This document shows, in pieces, positions 26,265-34,808 of a DNA stretch of 64,000 nt. Both the position numbers and the translations under genes were made by a program. Under the pieces are notes generated by a model. It was given only the letters and a program-made list of their open reading frames with translations, made no database searches and was not told the DNA's origin. Position 1 is the first letter of the stretch. Every line of letters starts with the position of its first letter. Location: contig DALZEF010000001.1 in the NCBI GenBank assembly GCA_031979385.1, positions 191,485-255,484 on the forward strand. Direction: 5' to 3'. This DNA is from Timonella sp031979385 (GTDB lineage Bacteria; Actinomycetota; Actinomycetes; Actinomycetales; Cellulomonadaceae).

Positions 26265-26302
26265 CAGGGTTGCTATGTTTCACGTGAAACATAGCAACCC
26301 TG
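26265..26302. promoter_or_regulatory. parS: parS site 5 inside a 38-bp perfect palindrome
   Basis: The parS core is 26276-26291; arms are 19 bases each with no loop. It lies between dnaN and recF and is followed by CGGTTTTG, so it may double as a dnaN terminator. Confidence 0.93.
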
Positions 26303-26327
26303 CGGTTTTGAAGGGATCTGTTTAGGC

Positions 26328-27686
26328 GTGTACGTCTCGCACCTGTCGCTCATGGATTTTCGGTCCTATGAGCACATCGACATTGAGTTCCACCCCGGTG
26401 TCAACATCGTGGTGGGCCACAATGGACAGGGTAAGACCAATCTCGTTGAGGCTGTTGGCTATGTTGCCACGCTCGGTTCACATCGGGTGGCCGCAGACAC
26501 CGCTCTAATTCGTGCGGGAGCGCAACGTGCGATGATCCGTTCCAAGATCGTACGAGGAGATCGGTCCGCAACGGTCGAGATTGAGATTGTCAACGGCAAG
26601 GCCAATCGCGCACGGATCAACAGAGGTACTCCCGGCCGGCCGTCCGATGCACTTGGACTGCTCAAGACTGTTCTGTTTGCGCCCGAAGATTTGGTTCTGG
26701 TCAAGGGCGATCCCGATTCCCGCCGTCGGTTCCTCAACGAGTTGATGATCTTCATCTCGCCGCGAATGGCTTCGGTTCTCAGCGACTATGAGCGAGTCAT
26801 CAAACAACGTTCAGCACTGCTTAAATCCTCGGTTGCGGCAAGCCGTTCCGGCCGCGCGATAGACCTGACAACACTTGAGATCTGGGACGGAAAACTCGCA
26901 CAACTCGGCGCGAGCATCATGGCGTTTCGTCAGCGCCTTATCGCGGCGCTACGCCCTTACGTACGCACCAGCTACGACGAGGTTTCCATGAGTCAGTCCG
27001 TGGCTGAGGTGGAATATGTGTCCTCCGTTTCGAACACACTGTCTTCTATTCACGACGAGTCGGTTTCCGAACTCCAGTCGGTCCAAGACATTGAGAGGGA
27101 TCTGCTTGAGGCACTCGGCGTTGTTCGTCAGCGCGAGCTTGAGCGTGGAGTTTGCCTAGTTGGACCGCATCGCGACGAGATCGCGATGACTCTCAACGAT
27201 CTTCCTGTGAAGGGGTACGCGAGTCACGGTGAAAGTTGGTCCTTTGCTCTTGCGCTGCGTCTGGCCTCGTATCGCTTGATGACCGATGGACCGGATGAGC
27301 AAGCGGGAACGGACGAACTCTCGCGGTATTGGTGGACCGATTCGGATGTGGACACCGAGCCCGTGTTGATCTTGGATGACGTGTTCGCGGAGTTGGACAC
27401 GAAACGTCGAACCCAACTGGCGCGTATGGTCTCCGATGCTCGGCAGGTACTCATTACAGCAGCCGTTTTGGAAGACATTCCCCAAGAACTTGGTGGCCGA
27501 GTCCTCTATGTTTCACGTGAAACATTGCCTGGCGCGACAAGTACCGTTGTCGTTCCAGACGAGCAGGGCTCCTCCGATCTTGATGTCTATGCGCAACAGA
27601 TCATTGCGCAAAACAACGAGTCGCGTACACAGATAGAGGTATCTCCCGCTTCAGTGCAGGATGGAACTCGCGATGGCGCCTCCTGA
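26328..27686 (+). CDS. recF: DNA replication and repair protein RecF
   Basis: The 452-residue SMC-like ATPase starts YVSHLSLMDFRSYEHIDIEF, has Walker A VVGHNGQGKTNLVEA (about residues 32-46), the RRRFLNEL segment, the signature VKGYASHGESWSFALALRLA and Walker B PVLILDDVFAELD. It loads RecA at single-strand gaps. Its C-terminal extension beyond about residue 400 is variable. A parS site (27509-27524) is embedded and reads YVSRET. It overlaps the DUF721 gene. Confidence 0.96.
   Translation: MYVSHLSLMDFRSYEHIDIEFHPGVNIVVGHNGQGKTNLVEAVGYVATLGSHRVAADTALIRAGAQRAMIRSKIVRGDRSATVEIEIVNGKANRARINRGTPGRPSDALGLLKTVLFAPEDLVLVKGDPDSRRRFLNELMIFISPRMASVLSDYERVIKQRSALLKSSVAASRSGRAIDLTTLEIWDGKLAQLGASIMAFRQRLIAALRPYVRTSYDEVSMSQSVAEVEYVSSVSNTLSSIHDESVSELQSVQDIERDLLEALGVVRQRELERGVCLVGPHRDEIAMTLNDLPVKGYASHGESWSFALALRLASYRLMTDGPDEQAGTDELSRYWWTDSDVDTEPVLILDDVFAELDTKRRTQLARMVSDARQVLITAAVLEDIPQELGGRVLYVSRETLPGATSTVVVPDEQGSSDLDVYAQQIIAQNNESRTQIEVSPASVQDGTRDGAS
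27509..27524. promoter_or_regulatory. parS: parS site 6, inside recF
   Basis: This is a perfect 16-bp parS palindrome, encoding VSRET in RecF. Confidence 0.95.
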
Positions 27687-28245
27687 AGCACCTGGCTCGT
27701 TCGACCCTGGGGACATGCCCTCCGACGGTCGACCGATCGCGGAATCGCTCGGACTCAAGCCCGCTGGGGAGGTAGCTCGTGAATCTCTCAACCGAGCGAA
27801 AGCCGCGGCAAAGGCTAAGGGACTCTATCCAGGCAAAGAACCACGACGTGCCCCCCTCGAACCACAGGTCTCCGGTTCGCGCGCCGGCGGACGGGACCCG
27901 CGTACTCTGACCGAAACACTTGGTGCCTTGCTGGCACAACGCGGCTGGAATCAAGACGTCGCCGTTGGCGGTGTCATCGGGCGTTGGCCACAGATCGTGG
28001 GAGAGGATATCGCCGCACATAGCACCGCCGAGACCTTTGAGAACAATGTGCTGACCGTGCGAGCACACTCAACGGCGTGGGCCACCCAACTCAAGTTCCT
28101 TATCCCCAATCTCTTGAGCAGGATCGCATCAGACATCGGTGACGGCGTTGTCCGTGAAATCCGGATCATAGGCCCCGATGCTCCCAAGTTCTCGCGCGGA
28201 AAATTCTCCGTCAAAGGACGTGGCGCACGCGATACCTGGGGATGA
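27661..28245 (+). CDS. DUF721 (DciA-like) family protein
   Basis: The 194-residue protein belongs to the DUF721 family usually encoded between recF and gyrB in actinobacteria. An acidic and Pro-rich N-terminus is followed by LAQRGWNQDVAVGGVIGRWPQIVGEDIAAHSTAETFENNVLTVRAHSTAW, the conserved core with its W-x-x-I-VG-E-I-A pattern. DciA proteins of this family help load the replicative helicase; whether this member does so is inference from family and position. It overlaps the end of recF by 26 bases; a second ATG at 27673 shortens the overlap to 14. Confidence 0.88.
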   Translation: MELAMAPPEAPGSFDPGDMPSDGRPIAESLGLKPAGEVARESLNRAKAAAKAKGLYPGKEPRRAPLEPQVSGSRAGGRDPRTLTETLGALLAQRGWNQDVAVGGVIGRWPQIVGEDIAAHSTAETFENNVLTVRAHSTAWATQLKFLIPNLLSRIASDIGDGVVREIRIIGPDAPKFSRGKFSVKGRGARDTWG

Positions 28246-28631
28246 TCGGAGGATGAAATCCTCTGGCGTGGACCTCATTGTGGCGGGTTGCGCTGGGAAC
28301 GTGGTTCAACTGCTCCTCACTCACGCAGCCTCCTCCTCTTCCACAGTCGGATCGTCGCGAATGAGGGCCCTTCGTTTACACGTCGTGACACACCCAGTGA
28401 GACTTGCAGGTCAAGGCCGGGCGAAAGGGGCGATTAGTCTGCCATTTCACTGTTTGAAAACGCGGAAAAACGGGCCCATCTTGGTAAGATGGTGAGGTAA
28501 CTCTGGTCGTAGTTTTTCGGCCAGATATCGAGCGAAATCACTGCTATGCCCGCGGTACACGATCCCCTGGGGGATCCGTATGCACCGATGAGTACGCAGG
28601 ATCCGCATGATGACTAGGAGCACCACCTCTC
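28246..28631. other. gyrB leader region
   Basis: These 386 bp precede gyrB. They include a small symmetrical sequence (CATCTT-GGT-AAGATG, 28477-28491), a tight palindrome GATCCCCTGGGGGATC at 28561-28576, and a 23-codon open frame that ends within the gyrB ribosome site. A TTGAAA at 28454-28459 could be a -35 element, but no well-spaced -10 was found. Confidence 0.5.
28546..28617 (+). CDS. Possible 23-residue leader peptide before gyrB
   Basis: ATG at 28546 opens a 23-codon frame (Asp/Pro-rich, ending QDPHDD) whose TAG stop forms part of the TAGGAG ribosome site of gyrB, 14 bases before the gyrB GTG. The overlap would allow translational coupling. It has only a weak ribosome site of its own, so it may be chance. 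Confidence 0.3.
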   Translation: MPAVHDPLGDPYAPMSTQDPHDD

Positions 28632-30683
28632 GTGGCAGAACTCAATAACGAGCCGCAAAATTCACAATCGCTCAACACCGTAGTCCCAAACAACGGCAAC
28701 TACGATGCAAGTGCGATTACGGTTCTTGAAGGCCTTGAAGCAGTCCGTAAGCGTCCCGGCATGTACATCGGTTCCACCGGTGAACGCGGCCTCCACCACC
28801 TTGTCTACGAAGTAGTTGACAACTCGGTCGATGAAGCACTCGCCGGGCACTGTGACCACATTGAAGTCACAATTCTGGAAGACGGCGCTGTACGCGTAAC
28901 AGACAACGGTCGAGGTATTCCCATTGACATCCACCCAACCGAGGGAAAACCCACCGTTGAGGTCGTCATGACGATCTTGCACGCCGGTGGAAAATTCGGT
29001 GGCGGTGGCTACGCAGTGTCCGGTGGTCTGCACGGAGTGGGTATCTCTGTCGTCAACGCACTGTCCACTCGAGTTGAGACCGAGGTCAAGCGCGACGGCT
29101 ACACCTGGCACCAATCCTTCGCTGATGGTGGCAAGCCGCGAGGAACGCTCCGCAAGGGTGAGGAGACTGAGGAAACCGGAACCACTCAGACCTTCTGGCC
29201 GGATCCCGAGATCTTTGAAACTGTTGATTTTGACTTTGAAACGCTCCGTGCACGCTTCCAGCAAATGGCATTCCTGAACAAGGGACTCCAGATCACGCTG
29301 ACCGATCTGCGCGTAGAGGTAGACACCGAGGTCGACGAGGTGGCTGGTGAGCACGAGGAGGAAATACCAGCCTCCACGGTCAAGACCGTCACCTACAAGT
29401 ACGACAACGGTCTGTTCGACTACGTCAAGCACATCAACTCCGCCAAGAAGGTGGAGATCGTCAACGATGAGATCATCGATTTCGAATCCGAGGACACCGA
29501 GCGAAAGATCTCCGTTGAAATCGCGATGCAGTGGACCTCAGCCTATTCGGAATCGGTGTACACCTACGCCAATACGATCTCCACGACAGAGGGTGGAACC
29601 CACGAAGAGGGCTTCCGCTCCGCACTGACCGGTCTGGTGAACCGTTACGCTCGGTCGAAGAACATCCTGCGCGACAAGGATGACAACCTCACGGGTGAAG
29701 ACATTCGCGAGGGTCTGACTGCCGTTATCTCGATCAAGCTCGGTGAACCGCAGTTCGAGGGTCAGACCAAGACCAAACTCGGAAACACCGAGGCGCGCAC
29801 CTTCGTTCAAAGCGTTGTGACCGAAAAACTCGGTGACTGGCTCGATGCGCACCCGAACGAGGCAAAGGAAATCATCCGCAAGGCAATGCAGGCTTCGGCT
29901 GCTCGTCTTGCAGCCCGTAAGGCCCGCGAGGCAACCCGCCGTAAAGGCCTACTCGAGTCGGGTGGTATGCCGGGCAAGCTCCGTGACTGCCAGTCCTCCA
30001 AGGCTGAAGAGTGCGAGATCTACATTGTGGAGGGTGACTCCGCAGGTGGATCTGCTGTTCGTGGCCGTAACCCACGCACCCAGGCAATCTTGCCGCTGCG
30101 CGGAAAGATCCTCAATGTCGAGCGTGCTCGTCTCGACCGTGCACTGTCCAACAGCGAGGTCCAGGCGCTCATCACTGCGTTTGGAACCGGAATTGGCGAA
30201 GATTTCGATGAGGACAAGCTCAGATACCACAAGATCGTGCTCATGGCCGATGCAGATGTTGACGGACAGCACATCACGACCCTGTTGTTGACTCTGCTCT
30301 TCCGTTACATGCGCCCACTGATTGAGCACGGCTACGTCTACCTTGCGTTGCCACCGCTCTACCGCATCAAGTGGTCGAACGCAGAACACGAATACGTCTA
30401 CTCCGACAAACAGCGCGACGAGACCGTTGCCGCTGGAACAGCCTCGGGCAAGCGCCTGCCGAAAGATAACGGCATCCAGCGCTATAAGGGTCTTGGAGAG
30501 ATGGATTACACCGAGCTGTGGGACACCACCATGGACCCAGAACACCGCACCCTGCGTCAGGTAACCCTTGATGATGCCGCGGCCGCCGATGAGATCTTCT
30601 CCATCCTCATGGGAGAGGACGTGGAATCACGGCGTAACTTTATCCAGCGCAATGCCAAGGACGTTCGATTCCTAGACATCTAA
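28632..30683 (+). CDS. gyrB: DNA gyrase subunit B
   Basis: The 683-residue ATPase subunit has VRKRPGMYIGSTGERGLHHLVYEVVDNSVDEALAG at about residues 37-72 with the GHKL ATP site, DNGRGIPIDIHP, GLHGVGISVVNALS, and the TOPRIM segment with EGDSAGGSA and PLRGKILNVERARL, then ADADVDGQHI with the metal-binding aspartates. The IQRYKGLGEMDYTELW block closes it. With GyrA it adds negative supercoils. The GTG start has AGGAG about 12 bases upstream. A hairpin lies downstream before gyrA. Confidence 0.98.
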   Translation: MAELNNEPQNSQSLNTVVPNNGNYDASAITVLEGLEAVRKRPGMYIGSTGERGLHHLVYEVVDNSVDEALAGHCDHIEVTILEDGAVRVTDNGRGIPIDIHPTEGKPTVEVVMTILHAGGKFGGGGYAVSGGLHGVGISVVNALSTRVETEVKRDGYTWHQSFADGGKPRGTLRKGEETEETGTTQTFWPDPEIFETVDFDFETLRARFQQMAFLNKGLQITLTDLRVEVDTEVDEVAGEHEEEIPASTVKTVTYKYDNGLFDYVKHINSAKKVEIVNDEIIDFESEDTERKISVEIAMQWTSAYSESVYTYANTISTTEGGTHEEGFRSALTGLVNRYARSKNILRDKDDNLTGEDIREGLTAVISIKLGEPQFEGQTKTKLGNTEARTFVQSVVTEKLGDWLDAHPNEAKEIIRKAMQASAARLAARKAREATRRKGLLESGGMPGKLRDCQSSKAEECEIYIVEGDSAGGSAVRGRNPRTQAILPLRGKILNVERARLDRALSNSEVQALITAFGTGIGEDFDEDKLRYHKIVLMADADVDGQHITTLLLTLLFRYMRPLIEHGYVYLALPPLYRIKWSNAEHEYVYSDKQRDETVAAGTASGKRLPKDNGIQRYKGLGEMDYTELWDTTMDPEHRTLRQVTLDDAAAADEIFSILMGEDVESRRNFIQRNAKDVRFLDI

Positions 30684-30698
30684 CCGGTTAACGGGTGC

Positions 30699-30715
30699 GC
30701 GGCGCTTGGCGCCGC
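30699..30715 (+). terminator. GC hairpin between gyrB and gyrA
   Basis: GCGGCGC-TTG-GCGCCGC is a perfect 7-bp stem with a 3-base loop and no T-tract. It may stabilise or attenuate rather than end transcription. Confidence 0.45.
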
Positions 30716-30835
30716 TGCCAGCCGACACGGACACCACGACGAAACCGCTCAACGAGGGAATCGTCGTCAAGTAAAGAAACTAGGAATCAAAAGACTTAAC
30801 CAGGCGCTTGCGCCGGAGAATGAGAGAGAAAAATC

Positions 30836-33424
30836 GTGTCAGACGATCAGACTCCAGAAAACGACCTCCCCGGGACCGATGACACCGTGGGCAGCGATGT
30901 TATCGTGCACGGCAACATCGAGCAGGTCGACCTCAACACCGAAATGCAGCGGTCATACCTCGATTACGCGATGTCAGTCATCGTGGGGCGCGCCTTGCCG
31001 GAGGTCCGCGATGGACTGAAGCCGGTGCACCGTCGCGTGATCTACGCTATGTATGACGGTGGCTACCGTCCAGACCGTGCGTTCTCGAAGTGTTCCCGTG
31101 TGGTCGGTGACGTCATGGGTAAGTACCACCCACACGGTGACTCGGCCATTTACGACACTCTTGTGCGACTCGTCCAAGACTGGACCATGCGCTACCCGCT
31201 TGCTGCAGGTCAGGGTAACTTCGGATCACCCGGTAACGACCCTGCTGCAGCGCCGCGATACACCGAGACCCGCATGGCCCAGCTCGCCATGGAAATGGTC
31301 CGTGACATCGACAAGAACACCGTTGACTTCCAGGACAACTACGATGGACGCACCCAGGAACCATCGGTTCTCCCGGCCCGCTTCCCCAACCTGCTTGTCA
31401 ATGGTTCCGCCGGTATCGCCGTGGGTATGGCCACCAACATTCCACCGCACAACCTGCGCGAAGTCGCCGATGGCGTGCACTGGTACCTAGCTAACCCCGA
31501 CGCGACGAAAGAGGAACTACTCGAAGCGCTCATCGAGCGAATCAAGGGTCCAGACTTCCCTACCGGAGCCACGATCCTTGGTCGTTCCGGAATCGAAGAC
31601 GCCTACCGCACTGGACGTGGTTCAATCACGCAACGCGCAGTGGTCAACGTGGAGGAGATCCAGGGACGCCAGTGCCTCGTCGTCACCGAACTGCCCTACC
31701 AGGTTAACCCCGATGCGCTTGCCGCAAAGATTGCTGACCAGGTCAAAGACGGAAAACTCACCGGTATCGCGGACATCCGCGATGAAACGTCCGGTCGTAC
31801 GGGACAGCGCCTGGTCATCGTGCTCAAGCGCGACGCAGTGGCAAAGGTCGTGCTGAACAACCTGTTCAAGCACACCCAGATGCAGGAGAACTTCTCCGCA
31901 AACATGCTCGCGCTCGTCGACGATGTGCCACGTACTTTGTCGATCGATGCGTTCATCCGACACTGGGTCAACCACCAACTCGACGTCATCAGCCGACGTA
32001 CCGCCTACCTGCTCAAGGAAGCAGAAGACAAGATCCACATCCTGCGCGGGTACCTTCGCGCTCTCGATGCGCTTGATGAGGTTATTGCGCTCATCCGCCG
32101 CTCCCCCACCGTGGAGGAAGCACGCGAAGGCCTGATGGAACTGCTGTCTATCGACGAGATCCAGGCAACCGCGATTTTGAACCTCCAGCTACGTCGCCTT
32201 GCGGCAATGGAGCGACAGAAAATCCTGGATGAGCACGCCGAACTCGAGGAACTTATCAAGGACTACAACGCAATCCTTGGTGATCCTGCACGTCAGCGCA
32301 CAATCGTGGGCGAGGAACTCACCGAGATCGTAGACAAGTACGGCGATGAACGACGTACCTCGATCATGCCGTACGGCGGTGAGGTCTCCATGGAGGACTT
32401 GATCGCTGAAGAGGAAGTGGTTGTCACGATCACCCGTGGCGGGTACGTCAAGCGCACTCGTTCAGACAATTACCGGGCCCAGAAGCGCGGTGGTAAGGGC
32501 GTGCGCGGAGCGACCCTGCGTGAAGACGACATCGTTGAGCACTTCTTCGTTACGACGACCCACCAGTGGCTGCTGTTCTTCACCAACTATGGCCGCGTGT
32601 ACCGCATCAAGGCATACGAACTGCCAGAGGGTTCACGCGATTCCAAGGGTCAGCACGTTGCGAATCTGCTCGCTTTCCAGCCGGACGAGCGCATCGCTCA
32701 GGTCCTTGACATTCGCAACTACGACGATCACGACTACCTTGTACTCGCAACCCGTCGTGGACTCGTCAAGAAAACCCGTCTCGCGGAATACGACACCAAT
32801 CGTGCGGCCGGACTCATCGCGATCAACCTGCGTGAAGACGAGGATGGAAACGCTGATGAACTGGTATCGGCGCGCGTGGTCGACCAGACCGACGACCTCA
32901 TACTCGTCTCCCGTAAGGGCCAGTCCATCCGCTTCACCGCAGATGACGACACACTGCGCCCAATGGGACGGGCAACCTCAGGTGTCACGGGCATGAAGTT
33001 CCGTGATGGCGACGAACTGCTCTCAGCAGACGTGGTCCGTGAGGGCTCCGACATGTTCGTGGTCACCGAAGGCGGATTCGCCAAGCGCACCGACATCTCC
33101 GAATACCGCGTCCAGGGACGCAATGGATACGGAATCAAGGTCGCCAATCTCGTCGAGGAACGCGGTGACCTGGTCGGTGCACTGATCACAGAGGCAGAAG
33201 ATGAAGTTCTTGTGATCATGGAGAAGGGAAAGATTGTACGTTCCGCTGTTTCCGAGGTGAACCGTACCGGACGAAACACGCAGGGTGTAACCTTTGCTAA
33301 ACCAGACAAGAACGACCGCATCATCGCAGTTGCACGAAATGTCGAGCGTAACCTCGGCGATGACGAGCCAAGCGACGATGACACCGAAGCGACCACAACC
33401 GACGTCGAAGTAGAGAACGCATGA
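30836..33424 (+). CDS. gyrA: DNA gyrase subunit A
   Basis: The 862-residue subunit has SYLDYAMSVIVGRALPEVRDGLKPVHRR, the quinolone region KYHPHGDSAIYDTLVRL with serine and aspartate at the positions equivalent to E. coli 83 and 87, and the catalytic tyrosine in AAAPRYTE. The C-terminal beta-pinwheel contains the GyrA box QKRGGKGVRG. The end is acidic. It breaks and rejoins DNA in the supercoiling reaction. GTG start; its stop overlaps the next gene by 4 bases (ATGA). Confidence 0.98.
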   Translation: MSDDQTPENDLPGTDDTVGSDVIVHGNIEQVDLNTEMQRSYLDYAMSVIVGRALPEVRDGLKPVHRRVIYAMYDGGYRPDRAFSKCSRVVGDVMGKYHPHGDSAIYDTLVRLVQDWTMRYPLAAGQGNFGSPGNDPAAAPRYTETRMAQLAMEMVRDIDKNTVDFQDNYDGRTQEPSVLPARFPNLLVNGSAGIAVGMATNIPPHNLREVADGVHWYLANPDATKEELLEALIERIKGPDFPTGATILGRSGIEDAYRTGRGSITQRAVVNVEEIQGRQCLVVTELPYQVNPDALAAKIADQVKDGKLTGIADIRDETSGRTGQRLVIVLKRDAVAKVVLNNLFKHTQMQENFSANMLALVDDVPRTLSIDAFIRHWVNHQLDVISRRTAYLLKEAEDKIHILRGYLRALDALDEVIALIRRSPTVEEAREGLMELLSIDEIQATAILNLQLRRLAAMERQKILDEHAELEELIKDYNAILGDPARQRTIVGEELTEIVDKYGDERRTSIMPYGGEVSMEDLIAEEEVVVTITRGGYVKRTRSDNYRAQKRGGKGVRGATLREDDIVEHFFVTTTHQWLLFFTNYGRVYRIKAYELPEGSRDSKGQHVANLLAFQPDERIAQVLDIRNYDDHDYLVLATRRGLVKKTRLAEYDTNRAAGLIAINLREDEDGNADELVSARVVDQTDDLILVSRKGQSIRFTADDDTLRPMGRATSGVTGMKFRDGDELLSADVVREGSDMFVVTEGGFAKRTDISEYRVQGRNGYGIKVANLVEERGDLVGALITEAEDEVLVIMEKGKIVRSAVSEVNRTGRNTQGVTFAKPDKNDRIIAVARNVERNLGDDEPSDDDTEATTTDVEVENA

Positions 33425-34065
33425 GTGCTCCCAAGAAGACGCAGTCCCAGGGCAACAAGACCAATGCCCCGGCATCAGTGCCACCAAAGCCATCATCTGA
33501 CGGCAAACCAGCGAGTTTTGCGCCCAAGCCCAAGAACGTCACCGCACCGAATGCGAAGGACGCCGTGGTTGTGGGAACCGGCGCCATCAACACCGCCGAC
33601 GTCAAACTCGGTGCCTCACAGTCAGCTCAAGGGAAGCTCATGCCCGAAAGCAGCCAGAGCGCAACCTCCCCACGGGAATCCAAAGCAGCACCGGCAAGTG
33701 TGGGACCGCGTCGTGTTCGTCTTGCCGTGACCCGCGTGGACCCGTGGTCGGCCATGAAGATGTCGTTCCTGCTGTCAATCGCGGCGGGCATCATGCTCGT
33801 GGTTGCAGCGGTCGTTTTCTGGAAGGTTCTCGACGGGCTTCAGGTCTTCACTGAGATCGATGCGATCATCAAGGAGATCCTCGGCGAGAACACCGAAGTC
33901 AACGTTCTTCAGTACGTGGAACTCAGCAGGGTCGTGTCTTTGGCCACACTCATCGCTATCATCGATGTTGTTCTGCTTACTGCACTCGGTACCATCGGTG
34001 CATTCCTCTACAACGTTGTTGCTGCTCTCGTTGGTGGAATCCATCTCACACTGACTGACGACTGA
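33421..34065 (+). CDS. DUF3566 domain membrane protein
   Basis: The 214-residue protein has a disordered Lys/Pro/Ala-rich N-terminus of about 95 residues and then the DUF3566 domain: RRVRLAVTRVDPWSAMKMSFLLSIAAGIMLVVAAVVFWKVL with one helix and a second helix near VVSLATLIAIIDVVLLTALGTIGAFLYNVVAALVGGI. The family is restricted to actinobacteria, follows gyrA, and has no firmly established role. It is translationally coupled to gyrA. Confidence 0.92.
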   Translation: MSAPKKTQSQGNKTNAPASVPPKPSSDGKPASFAPKPKNVTAPNAKDAVVVGTGAINTADVKLGASQSAQGKLMPESSQSATSPRESKAAPASVGPRRVRLAVTRVDPWSAMKMSFLLSIAAGIMLVVAAVVFWKVLDGLQVFTEIDAIIKEILGENTEVNVLQYVELSRVVSLATLIAIIDVVLLTALGTIGAFLYNVVAALVGGIHLTLTDD

Positions 34066-34118
34066 CGCAGAAACATGCGGCTTCACTGGTCGTAGGGTCG
34101 TTGCACGCGAAAACACGG

Positions 34119-34155
34119 CGGCGGGGATGCCCAATCGGTTTTGGAATCCCCGCCG
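34119..34155 (+). terminator. Hairpin after the gyrA operon
   Basis: Perfect 10-base arms CGGCGGGGAT (34119-34128) and ATCCCCGCCG (34146-34155), loop 17 bases, lie between the DUF3566 gene and tRNA-Ile. No strong T-tract follows. Confidence 0.55.
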
Positions 34156-34209
34156 AAGTCGTGTACATTTAATTCTCGTTGCGAGGGAAGATAACCCCCA
34201 CAACGGTAC

Positions 34210-34283
34210 GGGCCTATAGCTCAGGCGGTTAGAGCGCTTCGCTGATAACGAAGAGGTCAGAGGTTCAAGTCCTCTTAGGCCCA
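34210..34283 (+). tRNA. tRNA-Ile (GAT)
   Basis: The 74-base sequence folds into a standard cloverleaf: acceptor GGGCCTA/TAGGCCC with discriminator A, D-arm GCTC/GAGC, anticodon stem CTTCG/CGAAG with anticodon GAT at 34244-34246, and T-arm AGAGG/CCTCT with TTCAAGT. CCA is not encoded, so cca is needed. Confidence 0.97.
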
Positions 34284-34311
34284 CTCTGTACTCACACCCT
34301 AGGGAGTCACA

Positions 34312-34431
34312 ATGAAGAAGATCCTAGTTGTTCTTCTCACTGCGGTCGCGGGCTATGCGATCTGGCGTAAGGTTGCCGGAGACGATGGTCAGCGTGATCT
34401 GTGGGCAGAGGTTACAGATCCAATCGACTGA
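34312..34431 (+). CDS. DLW-39 family small protein
   Basis: The 39-residue protein has an N-terminal hydrophobic helix (KKILVVLLTAVAGYAIW) and ends with DGQRDLWAEVTDPID, containing the DLW triplet that names this actinobacterial family. AGGGAG precedes the ATG by 6 bases. It sits between tRNA-Ile and tRNA-Ala, its usual place. Its function is unknown. Confidence 0.9.
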   Translation: MKKILVVLLTAVAGYAIWRKVAGDDGQRDLWAEVTDPID

Positions 34432-34445
34432 TTGGTTTCCCATCT

Positions 34446-34518
34446 GGGGCTATGGCGCAATTGGTAGCGCACCTGCTTTGCAAGCAGGGGGTTAGGGGTT
34501 CGAGTCCCCTTAGCTCCA
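34446..34518 (+). tRNA. tRNA-Ala (TGC)
   Basis: The 73-base cloverleaf has acceptor GGGGCTA/TAGCTCC with discriminator A (one G-T pair), D-arm GCGC/GCGC, anticodon stem CCTGC/GCAGG with TGC at 34479-34481, and T-arm AGGGG/CCCCT with TTCGAGT. CCA is not encoded. Confidence 0.97.
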
Positions 34519-34526
34519 CAAGCATG

Positions 34527-34560
34527 AAAGGCCTGGAACTCGCGTGAGTTCCAGGCCTTT
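34527..34560 (+). terminator. Terminator after tRNA-Ala
   Basis: Perfect 15-base arms (34527-34541 and 34546-34560) with a GCGT loop; the right arm ends CCTTT. It probably ends the gyrase/tRNA transcript. Confidence 0.75.
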
Positions 34561-34592
34561 CGCGTTGCCTGGACCCAGGCGGCGTTGAACGT

Positions 34593-34778
34593 TTATCCTG
34601 CTGAACCAGACCTGATGTCTGGAAGCACCATCACGACGGAATCATAGGTCTTTCCGTCCCAGTGGATGATGTCGCGGCGTTCGAACCCCCACTGACTGTA
34701 GAGTCCCACGAGGTGTGTTAGTTCGAGCCTTTCCACCCCTGTTGTGGCCCTTGAATTGATGTGTGAAAGTACGCCTGG
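34593..34778 (-). pseudogene. C-terminal remnant of a GNAT-like acetyltransferase
   Basis: A minus-strand frame without a credible start reads GVERLELTHLVGLYSQWGFERRDIIHW and then DSVVMVLPD before a stop at 34593. The VGLYSQWGFERRD segment is typical of the last helix and strand of GNAT enzymes. Upstream there is an in-frame stop at 34779-34781, and the neighbouring frame (starting MRDTIDQAYFH) may be the other side of a frameshift. The identification rests on a short stretch. Confidence 0.45.
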
Positions 34779-34808
34779 TCAATGGTGTCCCGCATTGCGG
34801 GCCATGTC

